In this document: positions 33,858 to 46,035 of the stretch, piece by piece | How the letters are laid out: every line of letters starts with the position of its first letter | Numbering within the stretch: the stretch's first letter is position 1 | NCBI RefSeq assembly: GCF_963678635.1 | Contig: NW_026971566.1 | Coordinates: forward strand, 62,001 to 126,000 | Length of the DNA stretch: 64,000 nt | Reading direction: 5' to 3' | Source: Symsagittifera roscoffensis | Lineage: Eukaryota > Xenacoelomorpha > Acoela > Convolutidae | Position numbers and translations under genes: made by a program | The notes under the pieces: generated by a model | Seen by the model: only the letters and a program-made list of their open reading frames with translations | Database searches by the model: none | What the model was told of the DNA's origin: nothing

Positions 33858-36310
33858 CATTCACGTTGTCAACAGTTGCAGACCAGCGAAACGTGTAGTC
33901 ACAACAAGAACCGACGATTTTTGCTTAAAAGTGATCATACTTTTCTGGAAAAAAACTCAAAAAAAAAGAGCATTTCGTCCTTTCTGAAAGTCGGCGTCAG
34001 TTCTAGCTGATTTTGCCAAGAAATTTGGCATTATTTGAGACGTTGTTTCTGAAGAAATCACCTTGAGTTTAAACATGCAGATCAGTGAGTTGTACTCAAT
34101 GTCTCCCTATTTTAGTTACCACGCCTGTCTGACGGTGCCATCAAATTTTTTTCTGTGATGGTTAGAGTTTTATTTTTTGCAGCGTCAATTGTTCTTCGTA
34201 TTGCATGCTGATCAGCGCATTGCTTTCACTTCTCACAAAACCAGTGTCAGACTGCATGCCAGAGGAACTTCCACTTGATGATAGCTTGGGTTTAGATAAA
34301 TTCCCCCATAAAGTTTCCAGAACGCTTTTTGTGTCCAAGTTTCGAGAGATATCAAACCAACCCCTAGTATACGTAAAGTTAGAAATTAAATCAAGTGTTC
34401 AGCCCATACTGCCGACAAAATGTAATTTTTTTTAGTCTGAACACAAGGTAATCCGGCACTGAAGTTTCGTGGTTATTAATTGATTGTACTGGATTTTCCT
34501 TGTAAGTCTCTCTAAAATAATGAAAATAATCGATTATAATCAATTGAAATAACATTATAATGGTAAATTTTTTAAGCAAAAAAATTCCAATAGAATCGAT
34601 TATAATCGACTATAATCTATTTAATTAAATACTTTTGTGGGTTTTTTCATTTTTTCTTATTTTTGTTAAACTTAAGTTAGTTATTTTGTTCTCTCGCTGA
34701 ACTATTTCTTTGTAGGTTAGCTTCGAGGTTTCCTAACTATATCGGTACACGTTGCACGTAGTCAACAGTTGCATATCAACGGAACGTGTAGTCACAGCAA
34801 GAACAGACATTGTTTGCTTAACAATGATCATATTGTTTTTGAAAAAAAAAATTAAAAAAAAGGATGGCGTCCTTACTGAAAATTGGCATCAGTTCTAAAT
34901 TTGCCAAGAAATTCGGCATTACTTGAGACGTTGTTTCTAAAGAAATCACCTTAAGTTTAAACATGCAGATCAGCGAGTGGTATTTAATGTCTCCCTATTT
35001 TAGATAAATTCCCCCATACAGTTTTCAGAACGCTTTTCATGTCCAAGTTTCGAGAGATATCAAACCAACCCCTAGTATACGCAAAGTTAGAAATTAAATC
35101 AAGTGTTAAGCCCATACTGCCGACAAAATGTAATTTTTTTAGTCCCAACACAAGGTAATCCGGCACTGAAATTTTGTGGATATGAATTGATTGTACTGGA
35201 TTTTCCTTGTAAGTCCCTCTAAAATAATGAAAACAATCCATTATAATCGATTGAAATAACAATATAATGATAAATTTGTTAAGCAATAAAATTCCAATAG
35301 AATCGATTATAATCGACCATAGTTTACTTAATTAAATACTTTTGTGGGTTTTTTCATTTTTTCATATTTTTGTTAAACTTAAGTTGGTTATTTTGTTCTC
35401 TCGCTGAACTAATTCTTTGTAGATTAGCTACGAGGTTTCCTAACTATATAGGTAGACGTTGCACGTAGTCAACAGTTGCAGATCAACGGAACGTGTAGTC
35501 ACAGCAAGAACAGACAATGTTTGCTTAAAATTGATCATATTTTTTTGGAAAAAAATAAAAAAAGGATGGCGTCCTTACTGAACATTGGCATCAGTTCTAA
35601 ATTTGCCAAGAAATTCGGCATTACTTGAGACGTTGTTTCTAAAGAAATCACCTTGAGTTTAAACATGCAGATCAGCGAGTTGTATTCAATGTCTCCCTAT
35701 TTTAGTTACCACGCCTCTCTGGCGGGGCCATCAAATTTTTTTTTCTGTGATTGTTAGAGATTTATTTTTTCCAGCGTCAATTGTTCTTCGTATTGCATGC
35801 TGTTCAGTGCATTGCTCTCACTTCTCACAAAACCAGTGTCAGACTGCATGCCGGAGAAACTTCCACTTGATGACAGCTTGGGTATAGAAAAATTTCTCCA
35901 TACAGTTTCCAGAACGCTTTTTGTGTCCACGTTTTGAGAGATATCAAACCAACCACTAGTTTACGCAAAGTTAGAAATAAAATCAAAAGTTCAGCCCAGA
36001 CTGCCGACAAAAATGTAATTGATTTTTTTTACACCCAACACAAGGTAGCCCCGCACTGATATTTCGTGGATATTTATTGATTATACTGGATTTTCCTTGT
36101 AAGTCTCTCTAAAATAATAAAAAAAATCGATTATAATCGGTTGAAACTAGATTATAATGATAATAGTTTTAAGCAATAAAATTCCCAAATAATCGATTAT
36201 AATCGATTATAATCGACTATAATCTAATTAATTATTTTTTTGGGTTTTTTTTTCGTTTTTTCATATTTTTGTTAAACTTAATTCAGTTATTTTGTTCTCT
36301 CGCTGAATTT
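33858..36310 (+). repeat. R1 block of three units, one with an internal deletion
   Basis: Units at about 33858-34713 (missing its first ~40 bp), 34714-35421 (internal deletion: CTCCCTATTTTAG joins directly to ATAAATTCCCCC) and 35422-36310. All carry GATTATAATC palindromes. The block ends at CTCTCGCTGAATTTC exactly as the main array does at 27470. Confidence 0.85.
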
Positions 36311-38678
36311 CATTTTTTTTCTATTTTCAACCAAGTTTATGAAAAATTACAAAAAATTACTAATAGTTACTATAGTTACCTAGTTACTATTTCCGACCTA
36401 TGAGTATTGCTGACTATTTTTCTCAAAATCATTGGGTCAAAGGTCATTAGCTTGGTTTTTGACGGTAAAAGTGAAAGCCAGCCCGAAAACTATAGTTTTT
36501 GTTTTAAAAAAAAACCAGCCCGAAAACTAGACTTTTTTTAAAAAAAGTATGGTGTCTGCTAATCTTGGCATTAGGGCTAGTTTTTTGCATGAGGAGTAAT
36601 AATAGCAAGCAATTGGGTATCCGAATGCGAGCGAGTTGTCGTTTTTCGATTAAAGTGGAGTTCAAAAGTTGTGGTAGATGATGGGTGTTGCCGAAGTCTT
36701 GGATTGTCAAACTTTTAAACATTTTCAAAAATGTAAGTGGATTCCACTAACAAAACTGTTCTCGTTGCCACTGTTCAGTTAACATCATTGGGTAGTTCGA
36801 CGTGTTTCTTATACTGTAAATAACTTTATTTGGTCCGCAACTCAAGTTTTTACGAACTGATAACATAAAAAAATTAAAAAACACATTTAAAAAATACAGA
36901 AAAACTTCGCGTTCACTGAGTTCAAACATAGGCATCTTGGTAATTTCAAACTGTTTCGTACCTATTAGTATAGCTGGTTATTTTCCCCCGAATCATTGGG
37001 TCAAAAATTATTAGCTCGGTTTTTGACGGTTTAAGCTGAAAACCAGCCCGAAAACTATAGCTTTTTTTATTGGCATCGTGTAATTGCAAATTAAGCTTAT
37101 ATTGCAATCATATTAAACCGACCTCCCGAGTTCATTTCTTTTTTTTATGTTTCTTTTAAGCACGTAAGTCATCTAGTGCTTCTTTGATTTGCATGAAGTG
37201 TCGCCTAAATACTACGTACTTGTATATATTTTTACTTCACTAGAAAAACATTTGTTGTTACACTGTAAATATTTGTTTTTTTTTCCAAAACTAAAAAAAA
37301 CAAAATCCAAATAAATCAGCATTTAATTGTCAAGGTCAAGAATTAAATCAGTTATCTTCGCCAGTTGAGGGTTTTTTTTAAAAAAAATCGAGAAAGAAAT
37401 CACCAGTCAAAACTACAATCATGGATGGGGGCACTAGTGCATTTCTGTTGAAGAAGTTCTGTAGGAAAATACAAAATACGTACATTATCAAGTTCACAAA
37501 TTTGTAATTTTGACTCGAAACTTCAGTGTGCCACAGTTCAGGATTCTTAAAATCACTAGATTGATTGGGTATCAGTCTTGAGTTTTAGTTTCTTTTATTG
37601 ACAGTTGGCATCGGTCTTGAGCTAACTAGCCCGTTTTTTGGTAAAATTTGATTTAAAAAAATTCTCTTCTACTTTTTTGTTTCCACTATTAAAAGTCGAT
37701 ATCATTCTCGATTCAACACTATCAACTTTTGATTAGCTAACACTTATTTTAAATTTGTTGGTAAAATTATGTCTTTTATCTTTTATTGCTGAACTGAGTA
37801 GAAATTGAACTCATTTTTGATTAGAAATTGCCAATCTGCTAAACTTTTCACTGCTAATTGAGATACTGAGTAGCGAAATGTACTCGATTATTTTACTTGA
37901 GTTCAATTCATGGTACACATCCACTATTAATTATGGCCATTTTTTTTCCACGGCGATTACGCCTATTTAAATTAGTTTGTGAATCAAGTTTTTCTCAGAA
38001 TTTTGCATTTTTTTGTTCCAAAACACAAATACGAGTCGAAATTTTTTTAAACCAGTATGATGCAACAACAGTCAGCATAGAAAACAGCAATATAAGGATT
38101 AGTAACGTGATCAAAACTTCAGAGCAAGCTCCAAAAGACTGCTTTTTTACTCTTCGATGATTCATAAAAAATATTCCGCTTTCCGATTTTTTATGCATCA
38201 AGTTCTCACTCTCGCTCTTTTTATCTCACAACCGGTGGTGAATAGTTCTGTTTTCTATTCACACTCTGCTCAACTCAAACTGCTACTGGTAGTGATCTTT
38301 TGGACCTGACTTCTTTGCAAACAAACAATTACACAGTATGGGGTTAGATTACTCAGTACTTTTTTCTTCTAGCTAAGTCAGTTGCCGTGGCATCACTTTG
38401 TTGATAATTATTTTTCCTTGTGAATCATTTAAAACATGTGAAAATTTTGTCGGAACGATCAAAAGAGAGTAAAGAACAAAAGAAGAACAAAGGGAGCGTC
38501 CGTGTTGCGGAATCCGCTTATAATGCACAAAATGCACAGTTTTGCCTCGTAATGGATGGTGTTATGCAAGGGTTTAAATTGCCAGCCAATGTTTTTTTTG
38601 CTGCTGTTTGAACTCTACAGTATCTATGTTCAGCCCATTTTAGCGTCTAAAAAACGAATCTTTTCTTTCTTTGTGGAT
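36311..38678 (+). repeat. R2 repeat unit, copy c
   Basis: Begins with the same R1-to-R2 junction as copy a (CTATTTTCAACCAAGTTTATG) and includes CCAGCCCGAAAACTA and all R2 landmarks to the tail at 38678. Its last third is nearly identical to copy b. Confidence 0.85.
37995..38201 (-). CDS. Membrane-anchor-like minus-strand frame in R2 (copy 3)
   Basis: Almost identical to the frame at 31527-31733. The corresponding downstream frame near 37360-37470 is broken in this unit, so a complete gene is unlikely here. Confidence 0.3.
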   Translation of the reverse strand: MMHKKSESGIFFMNHRRVKKQSFGACSEVLITLLILILLFSMLTVVASYWFKKISTRICVLEQKNAKF

Positions 38679-41241
38679 TGGCTACGAGGTTTCCTAACTA
38701 TATAGGTACACGTTGCACGTAGTCAACAGTTGCAGATCAACGGAACGTGTAGTCACAGCAAGAACATACGATGTTTGCCTAAAAGTGATCAAATTGTTCT
38801 GTAAAAACTCAAAAAAAAGGATTTCGTCTTCTCAGTACTTTTTTCTTCTAGCTAAGTCAGTTGCCGTGGCATCACTTCGTTGATAATTATTTTTCCTTGT
38901 GAATCAGTTGAAACAAGTGAAAATTTTTTCGGAACGATCAAAAGAGAGTAAAGAACAAAAGAAGAACAAAGGGAGCGTCCTTGTTGCGGAATCCGCTTAT
39001 AATGCACAAAATGCACAGTTTTGCCTCGTAATGGATGGTGTTATGCAAGGACTTAAATTGCCAGCCAATGTTTTTTTTTGCTGCTGTTTGAACTCTACAG
39101 TATCTATGTTCAGCCCATTTTAGCGTCTAAAAACGAATCTTTTCTTTCATTGTGGATTGGCTACGAGGTTTCCTAACTATATAGGTACACGTTGCACGTA
39201 GTCAACAGTTGCAGATCAACGGAACGTGTAGTCACAGCAAGAACAGACGATGTTTGCCTAAAAGTAATCACATTGTTCTGGAAAAAACTCAAAAAAAGGA
39301 TTTCGTCCTTTCTGAAAGTTGGCATCAGTTCTAGCTAAATTTGCCAAGACTTTTGGCATTATTTGAGTCGTTGTTTCTAAAGAAATCACCATGAGTTTAA
39401 ACATGCAGATCAGCGAGTTGTGATTAATGTCTCCCTCTTTTGGTTACCACGCGTCATTTTTTTCTGTGACTGATAGAGTTTTATTTTTTTGCAGCGTCAA
39501 TTGTTCTTCGTATTGCATGCTGTTCGGTGGAGTTCGAAAGTTGTGGTAGATAATGGGTGTTGCCGAATTCTTGGATTGTCAATTTTTAAACATGTTCAAA
39601 AATGTAAGTGGATTCCACTAACAAAACTGTTATCATTGCCACTGTTTAGTTAACATCATTGGGTAGTTCGACGTATTTCTTGTACTGTATATTACTTTAT
39701 TTGGTTCACAACTTAAATTTTTAATAACTGATAAAATAAAAATTTTTCGAAACTTGAAAAAAATTTTAGAAAAAAATCGCGTTTACTGAGTTCAAAAAAT
39801 GGTCTTCTTGGTAATTTCAAACTGTTTCCGACCTATGAGTATAGATGGCTATTTTTCTCAGAATCATTGGGTCAAAAGTTTTTAGATTGGTTTTGACGGT
39901 AAAAGTGAAAGCCAGCCCGTAAGCACGTTCGTTTTAAGCACGTAAGTCATCTAGTGCAACTTTGGTTTGCATGAACTGTCGCTTAAGTACCACGAACTTT
40001 TATATATTTTTACGTCACTAATAAAATATTTGTTGTTACACTGTAAATATTTGTTTTTTTTCCAAAGCTACAAAAAAAATCCAAATCTTGCAGCCTTTAA
40101 TTGTCAAGGTCTCAAAATAAACTCAATTATGTTCACTAGTGGAGTGCTTTTTTTAAAAAAAATTTCGAGCAAGAAATCACCAGTCAAAACATCATTTATG
40201 GATGGGGTCACTAGTGCATTTCTGTCCTAGAAAGTCTGTAGGAAAATACAAAATACGTACATTTTCATGTTCACATAATTGTAATTTGACTCGAAAAAGC
40301 TCCAGTGTGCCACAGGTCAGGACTTACTAAATCACTAGATTGATTTGGTACCAGTCTTGAGTTTTAGTTTCTTTCATCGACAGTTGGCATTGGTCTTAAG
40401 CTAACTAGCCCGTTTTTTGGTAAAACTTGGTGAAAAAAAACCTCTTCTATTTTTTGTTTTCATCAATTAACGTTGGTATCATTCTCGATTCAACACTATC
40501 AACTTCTGATTGGTTTACATTTATTTTAAATATGTTGGTAAAATTATGTTTTTTATCTTTTATTGCTGAACTGAGTAGAAAGTAAAGTCGTTTTTTGACT
40601 AGAAATTGCTAATCTGCTAAACTTTTCACTGCTTATCGATATAGTGAGTAGCGAAATGTACTCGATTAATTTACATGAATTCAATTCATGGTGCTGTTCG
40701 GTGGAGTTCGAAAGTTGTGGTAGATAAAGGGTGTTGCCGAAGTCTTGGATTGTCAAACTTTTAAACATGTTCAAAAATGTAAGTGGATTCCACTAACAAA
40801 ACTGTCCTCATTGCCACTGTTTAGTTAACATCATTGGGTAGTTCGTTGTATTTCTTGTACTGTATATTACTTTATTTGGTTCACAACTTAAGTTTTTAAT
40901 AACTGATAAAATAAAATTTTTTCAAAACTTAAAAAAAAATTACAGAAAAAAATCGCGTTTACTGAGTTCAAAATAGGCTTCTTGGTAATTTCAAACTGTT
41001 TCCGACCTATGAGTATAGATGGCTATTTTTCTCAGAATCATTGGGTCAAAAGTTTTTAGATTGGTTTTGACGGTAAAAGTGAAAGCCAGCCCGTAAGCAC
41101 GTTAGTTTTAAGCACGTAAGTCATCTAGTGCAACTTTGATTTGCATGAACTGTCGCTTAAGTACCACGAACTTTTATATATTTTTACGTCACTAATAAAA
41201 TATTTGTTGTTACACTGTAAGTATTTGTTTTTTTTCCAAAG
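38679..41241 (+). repeat. Mosaic of R1 and R2 fragments, cut by a retroelement
   Basis: In order: R1 head to ~38830, R2 tail 38831-39153 (a short duplication of the tail), R1 head 39154-39523, a diverged R2 at 39524-40690, then a second partial R2 starting at GTGCTGTTCGGTGGAG (40690). This last copy stops at TTTTCCAAAG (41241), although sister copies continue with CTACAAAAAAAATCC. Confidence 0.8.
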
Positions 41242-42899
41242 TGTAACATTCGCCCGGAAGATACATATCGACGGAAAATAAAACTAAGTCCTAAGACGAC
41301 TGGCTAACTTCTAAACAGAGCTTTATATGCTTTTCACCGTCTCTACCAAGCCAGTACTTTCGGTGGTCTTTTCTAACATCGGGTCGACAAAAACGTTACT
41401 GCTTTCGGCTTCGGTCAAAACACTCAAACTAACTTAATTACATGCAGGAGTAGTGAGCTCATGGCTGGGTCTCAGTATCCCCAGACCACGAGGTCACTCC
41501 TAAAAACAGGGCTACTACTTATTGAATTATTATTGTTTTTGTTCAGTAGATAAAAATCATCATCTCCATCGAAGATGGATCAACCCTTTCCCCCAACTCC
41601 TAGCTTCTCATCCTTATCAAAATGAATTCAGCTGTTAATTAAATTCAATTCAGGACATGACAGGAAGCTAAAAGTTTATATAAAAGGATAAAAGTCTCAG
41701 TCCCGAAACCCTTCCGGAATCTTGAATCCACTGAATCAAGCTCGTTAATCTTGATTTCTTCGTAATCCGGAAGGCTGTCTTCCACCCTTCACCGTTGTCT
41801 GCAACGGCCTTGCAACTATTGTAGCGACACAATAGTTGCAACTCGGAACGTTCTCTGTCAGCTCCGTGATTTGTTGTCGTTTTTTATCACAATTTCCGTA
41901 CTTCTCGCAATCGCAGCTAATGTTGTTCTGTTTTTCTTTGACTTCTTTACCAAAGTGGCCGTTTCTGACGTTTCTCAGAAATGTTACGTCATCACTTCGA
42001 AAATTTAAAATTTAGGAATTTCCGAATCCTTCAACCTTCACGTTTTTTCAATCGTTCGAATAACGTTCTTAATCCTTCAAAATCACTAACTCGTAAGGCT
42101 CGCTGCTAAAATACGCTGCAATGTTCGTAAAATAGATACAGTGTCATGGAACAGAATTTACAAAATGCACGAAATTACTTTTATCCACGTCACATCGACT
42201 CACTGCAGAATATAAATGGCATCATACTATATCACTATAGCCTTCAAATTCTTTCATTAATCTGCACATTGAGGATATGACCTAAGATAAAACATATTTT
42301 CTGACTTCCGATGTTTATGTCCCGATTAAAACTTTTTCTCTTAGATTTAAAAGGTGTTGGCTTGCAGGACAGTCCTGCCAACCAACAAGCTAAAATTATC
42401 CTACTATGCTTCTTCCCTTCGGAAATCTTGCTTGTTATTGTCCTGAATATTAAAATTAAGAAACTCTGTGGTTAGAAAGAACAATGAAACAATCTCCCTC
42501 TTCGAGAGATTACCCAAGCCTTCCATGTCACCACAAAGTGATCAGTTCTCCTAGCTGATTAAAAACAGTCATGTAGGCTGGAATATTTAAATATACTCCT
42601 TTTTTTAAGCCTTTCTAAATAAAAAGTAAGTGAGTGTCTCTAAAGCCACTCAACTAAAATAAAAATGCAAATTTATAAATGCAACAATTTCAAAACTCAA
42701 CTAAATGTTTCAATTTTCAACTACAACTTGGTTGCTTGGTTTCTCACTTGAGTTTTTTCGCACACGTAAATCAATTCTGAGTTTTAACTTTCTCTTCATC
42801 ACTTCTTTGTTTTCTTCTTTTTTCATCATTTAGAAGTTCTAAAACTTCTAAATTCTTCTAATTTCGTCTTTTTTTTTCATCTTGCTTTTCGGTCATTCG
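41242..42899 (-). repeat. 3' non-coding region, presumptive 3' LTR
   Basis: This is 1.66 kb without a coding frame between the end of the second ORF and the element boundary. On the minus strand the end reads CGGGCGAATGTTACA and a TATA-like CATATAAAG lies about 80 bp before it. Purine-rich tracts on the minus strand at about 42770-42890 could be the polypurine tract. No second copy of this sequence was found near 59 kb, so the LTR label rests on position and the TG/CA end. Confidence 0.45.
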
Positions 42900-44063
42900 T
42901 CAATGCTCCATTTCTTCCTCCTGTGATACTGACTCTGCACTCTCAGTTTCCGTATCTTGCAACACGTCGTTAGCTATCCTGACGCTGCTGGAAGCCGTCC
43001 TCCAACACTTCTGCTCTTCTACCCTCTGTTTGCAGCAAGGTAGGGGATCCACGTTAGATTCTCTGTTCCTGCAGAAGCTGTTGTGGAGACACAACGTCAC
43101 GTTTCTCTCCAAATCTTCTTTCAACATCTCTGCCTTCTCCTTCCCACTACGTTCACTCGTCCTGGAATTTTTTTTCACAGCGGTGGTCACTGCATTCCGA
43201 TGAGTCACGAGAGCTCGCTTGAAAGCTCCTGCTCCAATGTCCAGCTGATATTCACTGTACACCCTGCCATGCTTCGACATATGCTTTTTCGTATACTCGT
43301 ACAACCATGCAGTCATGTTAGCTCTGAACCATGGCATCAATCGTTTCCTTGCCCATATCTTCTTCACTTCCATCAGAATGTTTAGAATTTTGCACATTGT
43401 CTCAAAAAGATCTAAATCTTTTAGACAATCTAATTTTCGCAACTGTTCTCTCGTCGGTGCCTCCTGTCTATTATTTTCTCTCACATGAGCTTCCAGCCAT
43501 CGTATCGCCATCATAACTCCCACTATCACTATTGTTATGGGCTGTGATGAATCTGGTAAAACCATGGAGAGCAGCTCTCCAGAGTCCCAGATCAACATCA
43601 GATTACTACGCTTGGGATACCACCAGGTCTGCAGCAAGCAGTGGCAAGGAAACTCGTCATGTGTCAACATGATGCTCCTCCAATTACGTTTTCCCGAAGC
43701 TTCCAGTAATGGTTCCACTTCCATCATCACTCGGTGGACTTCATCATTCTCATCTACTGCATTGTAATCTGTGACAGTTGATCCTCTCTGTTTCTGTCTC
43801 TCAAAGTCACTGAAGTTCCCGCTCACATATCCCATGAACTTCTTTCCTAGTATTGACTGCAATTCTTCCTTGGTTCTCTCTGGAACTGCTGAGAACATCT
43901 TATATAGCAACTCGTATGACTTCTCGGACATTATCGCCAGTCTCACACACTTCGGCACTGAGAAGGCTTGATCCACGATCGTTCTTGTACTCTTCACGTC
44001 CACAGCTACGAAATGTACAGGGTATCTGCTCTTGCACATTGGAGCCAACGTTGAACCCACCAA
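42900..44063 (-). pseudogene. Giant ORF2, segment 8 (C-terminal)
   Basis: This 387-residue segment is in the same frame as the segment before it (44064-44501), from which a single TAG (44064-44066) separates it. No family recognised as a whole. The middle (NLMLIWDSGELL, then PITIVIVGVMMAIRWLE) resembles in pattern the SGNH-like region of segment 3 (VIMLAPVDLDLL, then PITIVFAGINDHL), which hints at an internal duplication, but the catalytic Asn and Asp are absent. The C-terminus is basic, then Cys-containing, then acidic (EEEMEH). Only 11 bp separate its TGA from pyrimidine-rich sequence on the plus strand, so this is the end of the coding block. Confidence 0.6.
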
Positions 44064-44501
44064 CTATCGTGCTCCTGATGGTCTACAATAAGTCTCACTG
44101 TGCCTGATGTTCATTTCCGTCTCGATTGCTTCCCTCCATTTTACTATGTATTTCTGCTCAGTCTGCAGAACTCCTGGGAATACTTCTACACTGATGGCTG
44201 TGACCATCTCATGTTTCTGTTCTAGATCCAATAGTGACTCTAAAGAACCAAACATGCTGTAGGATCCTAGTGCAGTCACTAGATTCACATCGGTCCCTCC
44301 ATGGCAATCTGCTAGCAGTTCCGTTTCTGTTCTTGCTTTCATCACTACGTTTCCAAACAATACCGTCAATTGCTTGTGTTGTCTCTCCAGGGTCTTCACA
44401 CAGTCCAGACTTCCACAAACGTGACCCTCCAGTCCACAGACTTCCGCCAGACAGCTACCAGGTTTGACCCAGTCTTCCGGTCCCCAGTCAGGCAACTCCA
44501 C
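44064..44501 (-). pseudogene. Giant ORF2, segment 7
   Basis: 145 residues, open from within the end of segment 6 by a frame change near 44505. It is Cys-containing at the start (CLAEVCGLEGHVCG) and ends at TAG 44064-44066, beyond which the same frame continues as segment 8. The GTG at 44501 is only the first start-like codon in the frame, not a real start. No family recognised. Confidence 0.55.
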
Positions 44502-44502
44502 T

Positions 44503-45540
44503 TTATCTTCTCCGTTGCTCTATCGAGTCAGCGTTGGGACTAGGACACCATGATGGCCTCATCAATTCCCACACTGCCATCAAGCTCGTCCTCAGTAATT
44601 CACCTGAGAATCCCAACCCAAACTCCACTCTTTTGTCGGATTTTGGTATGGAAGGTGCAGTCACCTCTTCTTCCAAGACCAGTCCCAATTTGGCCTGTGG
44701 ATTGTTAACGCTTTTAATCGTTACAATTCTGGACGTCCAGAATCTTAGCAAAACCGCCTGCTCATAATCGAAGAAGCAATCGCGTATGTCTTCACTCAGG
44801 AAAGCATTGTACGCTATCCCTTTGATCCCGGATACGTAGCTATACGATTTCTTCTTGATCGGTCCACAGTATTCACTGGATTTCGGCATTGCCCCCATAG
44901 ATTCTTTAGCGAGTCTCAGCTCCTTGTTTGAGAATCTCATGATTTCGTCTATCTTTCTCATGGGTTCTAATTCCTCGGGTTCTTTCATGTTCACCCTCAT
45001 CGGTTTACTTTGCTGCATATCCAGCAGTGCTAGCAAGAATAATGCTTTCGTTCGCTCATCGCCTTCCCTCAACATTTTAACACAGGTGTTTAGTGCATGT
45101 ACTGAAATCTGCTCTATCAGGAATCGAATGAAACAGAGAGCGTCTCTCCGCTTCGCACACGCTACTGCTGCTCCCTCCTGGACTATCAGATCCCTCAGGT
45201 TCGTCATAAGGAAAACCTTTTCTTCTTTCGACCTCTTCCTTTCTTCTGAATCATACTCTTCGCGAGTCAGTCCCATCATGCACCAGGCGAACCTGAGTTG
45301 TAACTCTGTTCTTACGTAAGGTACTGCCACGAGAGCATGTATTCTTGGCGTAGTCCTCATTTCTTCTTCGAAATACCTTAATACTACTGCTTTCCATGGA
45401 AGGTTCAGCAACTGCTCCATCGTTTCTGCCTGTATGTCAGACGACGCTAACGTCCCGTACGCCTTCTGCTTGAGGGTGGTGCCTTGCAACATCGTTTCCA
45501 GATAACCCTCCATGGCTTTCCCATCCTCCAGGGCCATCAC
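44503..45540 (-). pseudogene. Giant ORF2, segment 6
   Basis: 345 residues, in the same frame as segment 5; a TAG at 45553-45555 is the only interruption. It is largely helical with many Glu, Arg and Leu and contains no motif I recognise. It ends at TAA 44503-44505 after a frame change into segment 7. Internal methionines and the lack of a separate promoter or ribosome-entry signal fit a piece of a longer protein. Confidence 0.6.
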
Positions 45541-45552
45541 ATACCCTCTAGC

Positions 45553-46035
45553 CTAGTTTCGGTATTCTAACATCTCCATGTATCCAGCGGTGGGTTCATC
45601 TATCGACACAGTCTCCGACACTGTTAGTCGGTTATATTCCACTGGTATTAGTTGTCCTGCGACACTTCCCTTTCCGTGATTCATGGGAGATGGCTTGAAG
45701 TCTTTCATTGTGCTCTCTCCACATTGGCTGAGTATTTCCATTTCTAAGTTTGCTCCAGTCAGAGTGCGGTCACTCCTTTTGGATTTATAACCTGTTGACT
45801 TTATCCCCGCCATGAGAATGGGTGGCACCATCGCTATATCAGTTAACATTTTATCTGTGCCAGACAGTTGATAATCACCTTGCCCCAAATCCATGACCTC
45901 CTCAACTCGTTTCCTTTTCGCAGAGTTAATAGATTTCATCGATATATCTGAATCCACCTTCGTCTTTCCAACTCTCCTCGGCATCACTCTGCTGCCTAAC
46001 TTCATTTTCATTGCATTGATTTTATCAATCACCAA
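45553..46035 (-). pseudogene. Giant ORF2, segment 5
   Basis: 160 residues, overlapping the end of segment 4 by about 10 bp in another frame. The segment reads on without a gap in sense from the acidic tail of segment 4 if one base is gained or lost near the tandem repeat at 46035-46070. Basic N-terminal part (KMKLGSRVMPRRVGKTK), then mixed. It ends at TAG 45553-45555, after which the same frame continues. No family recognised. Confidence 0.55.
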
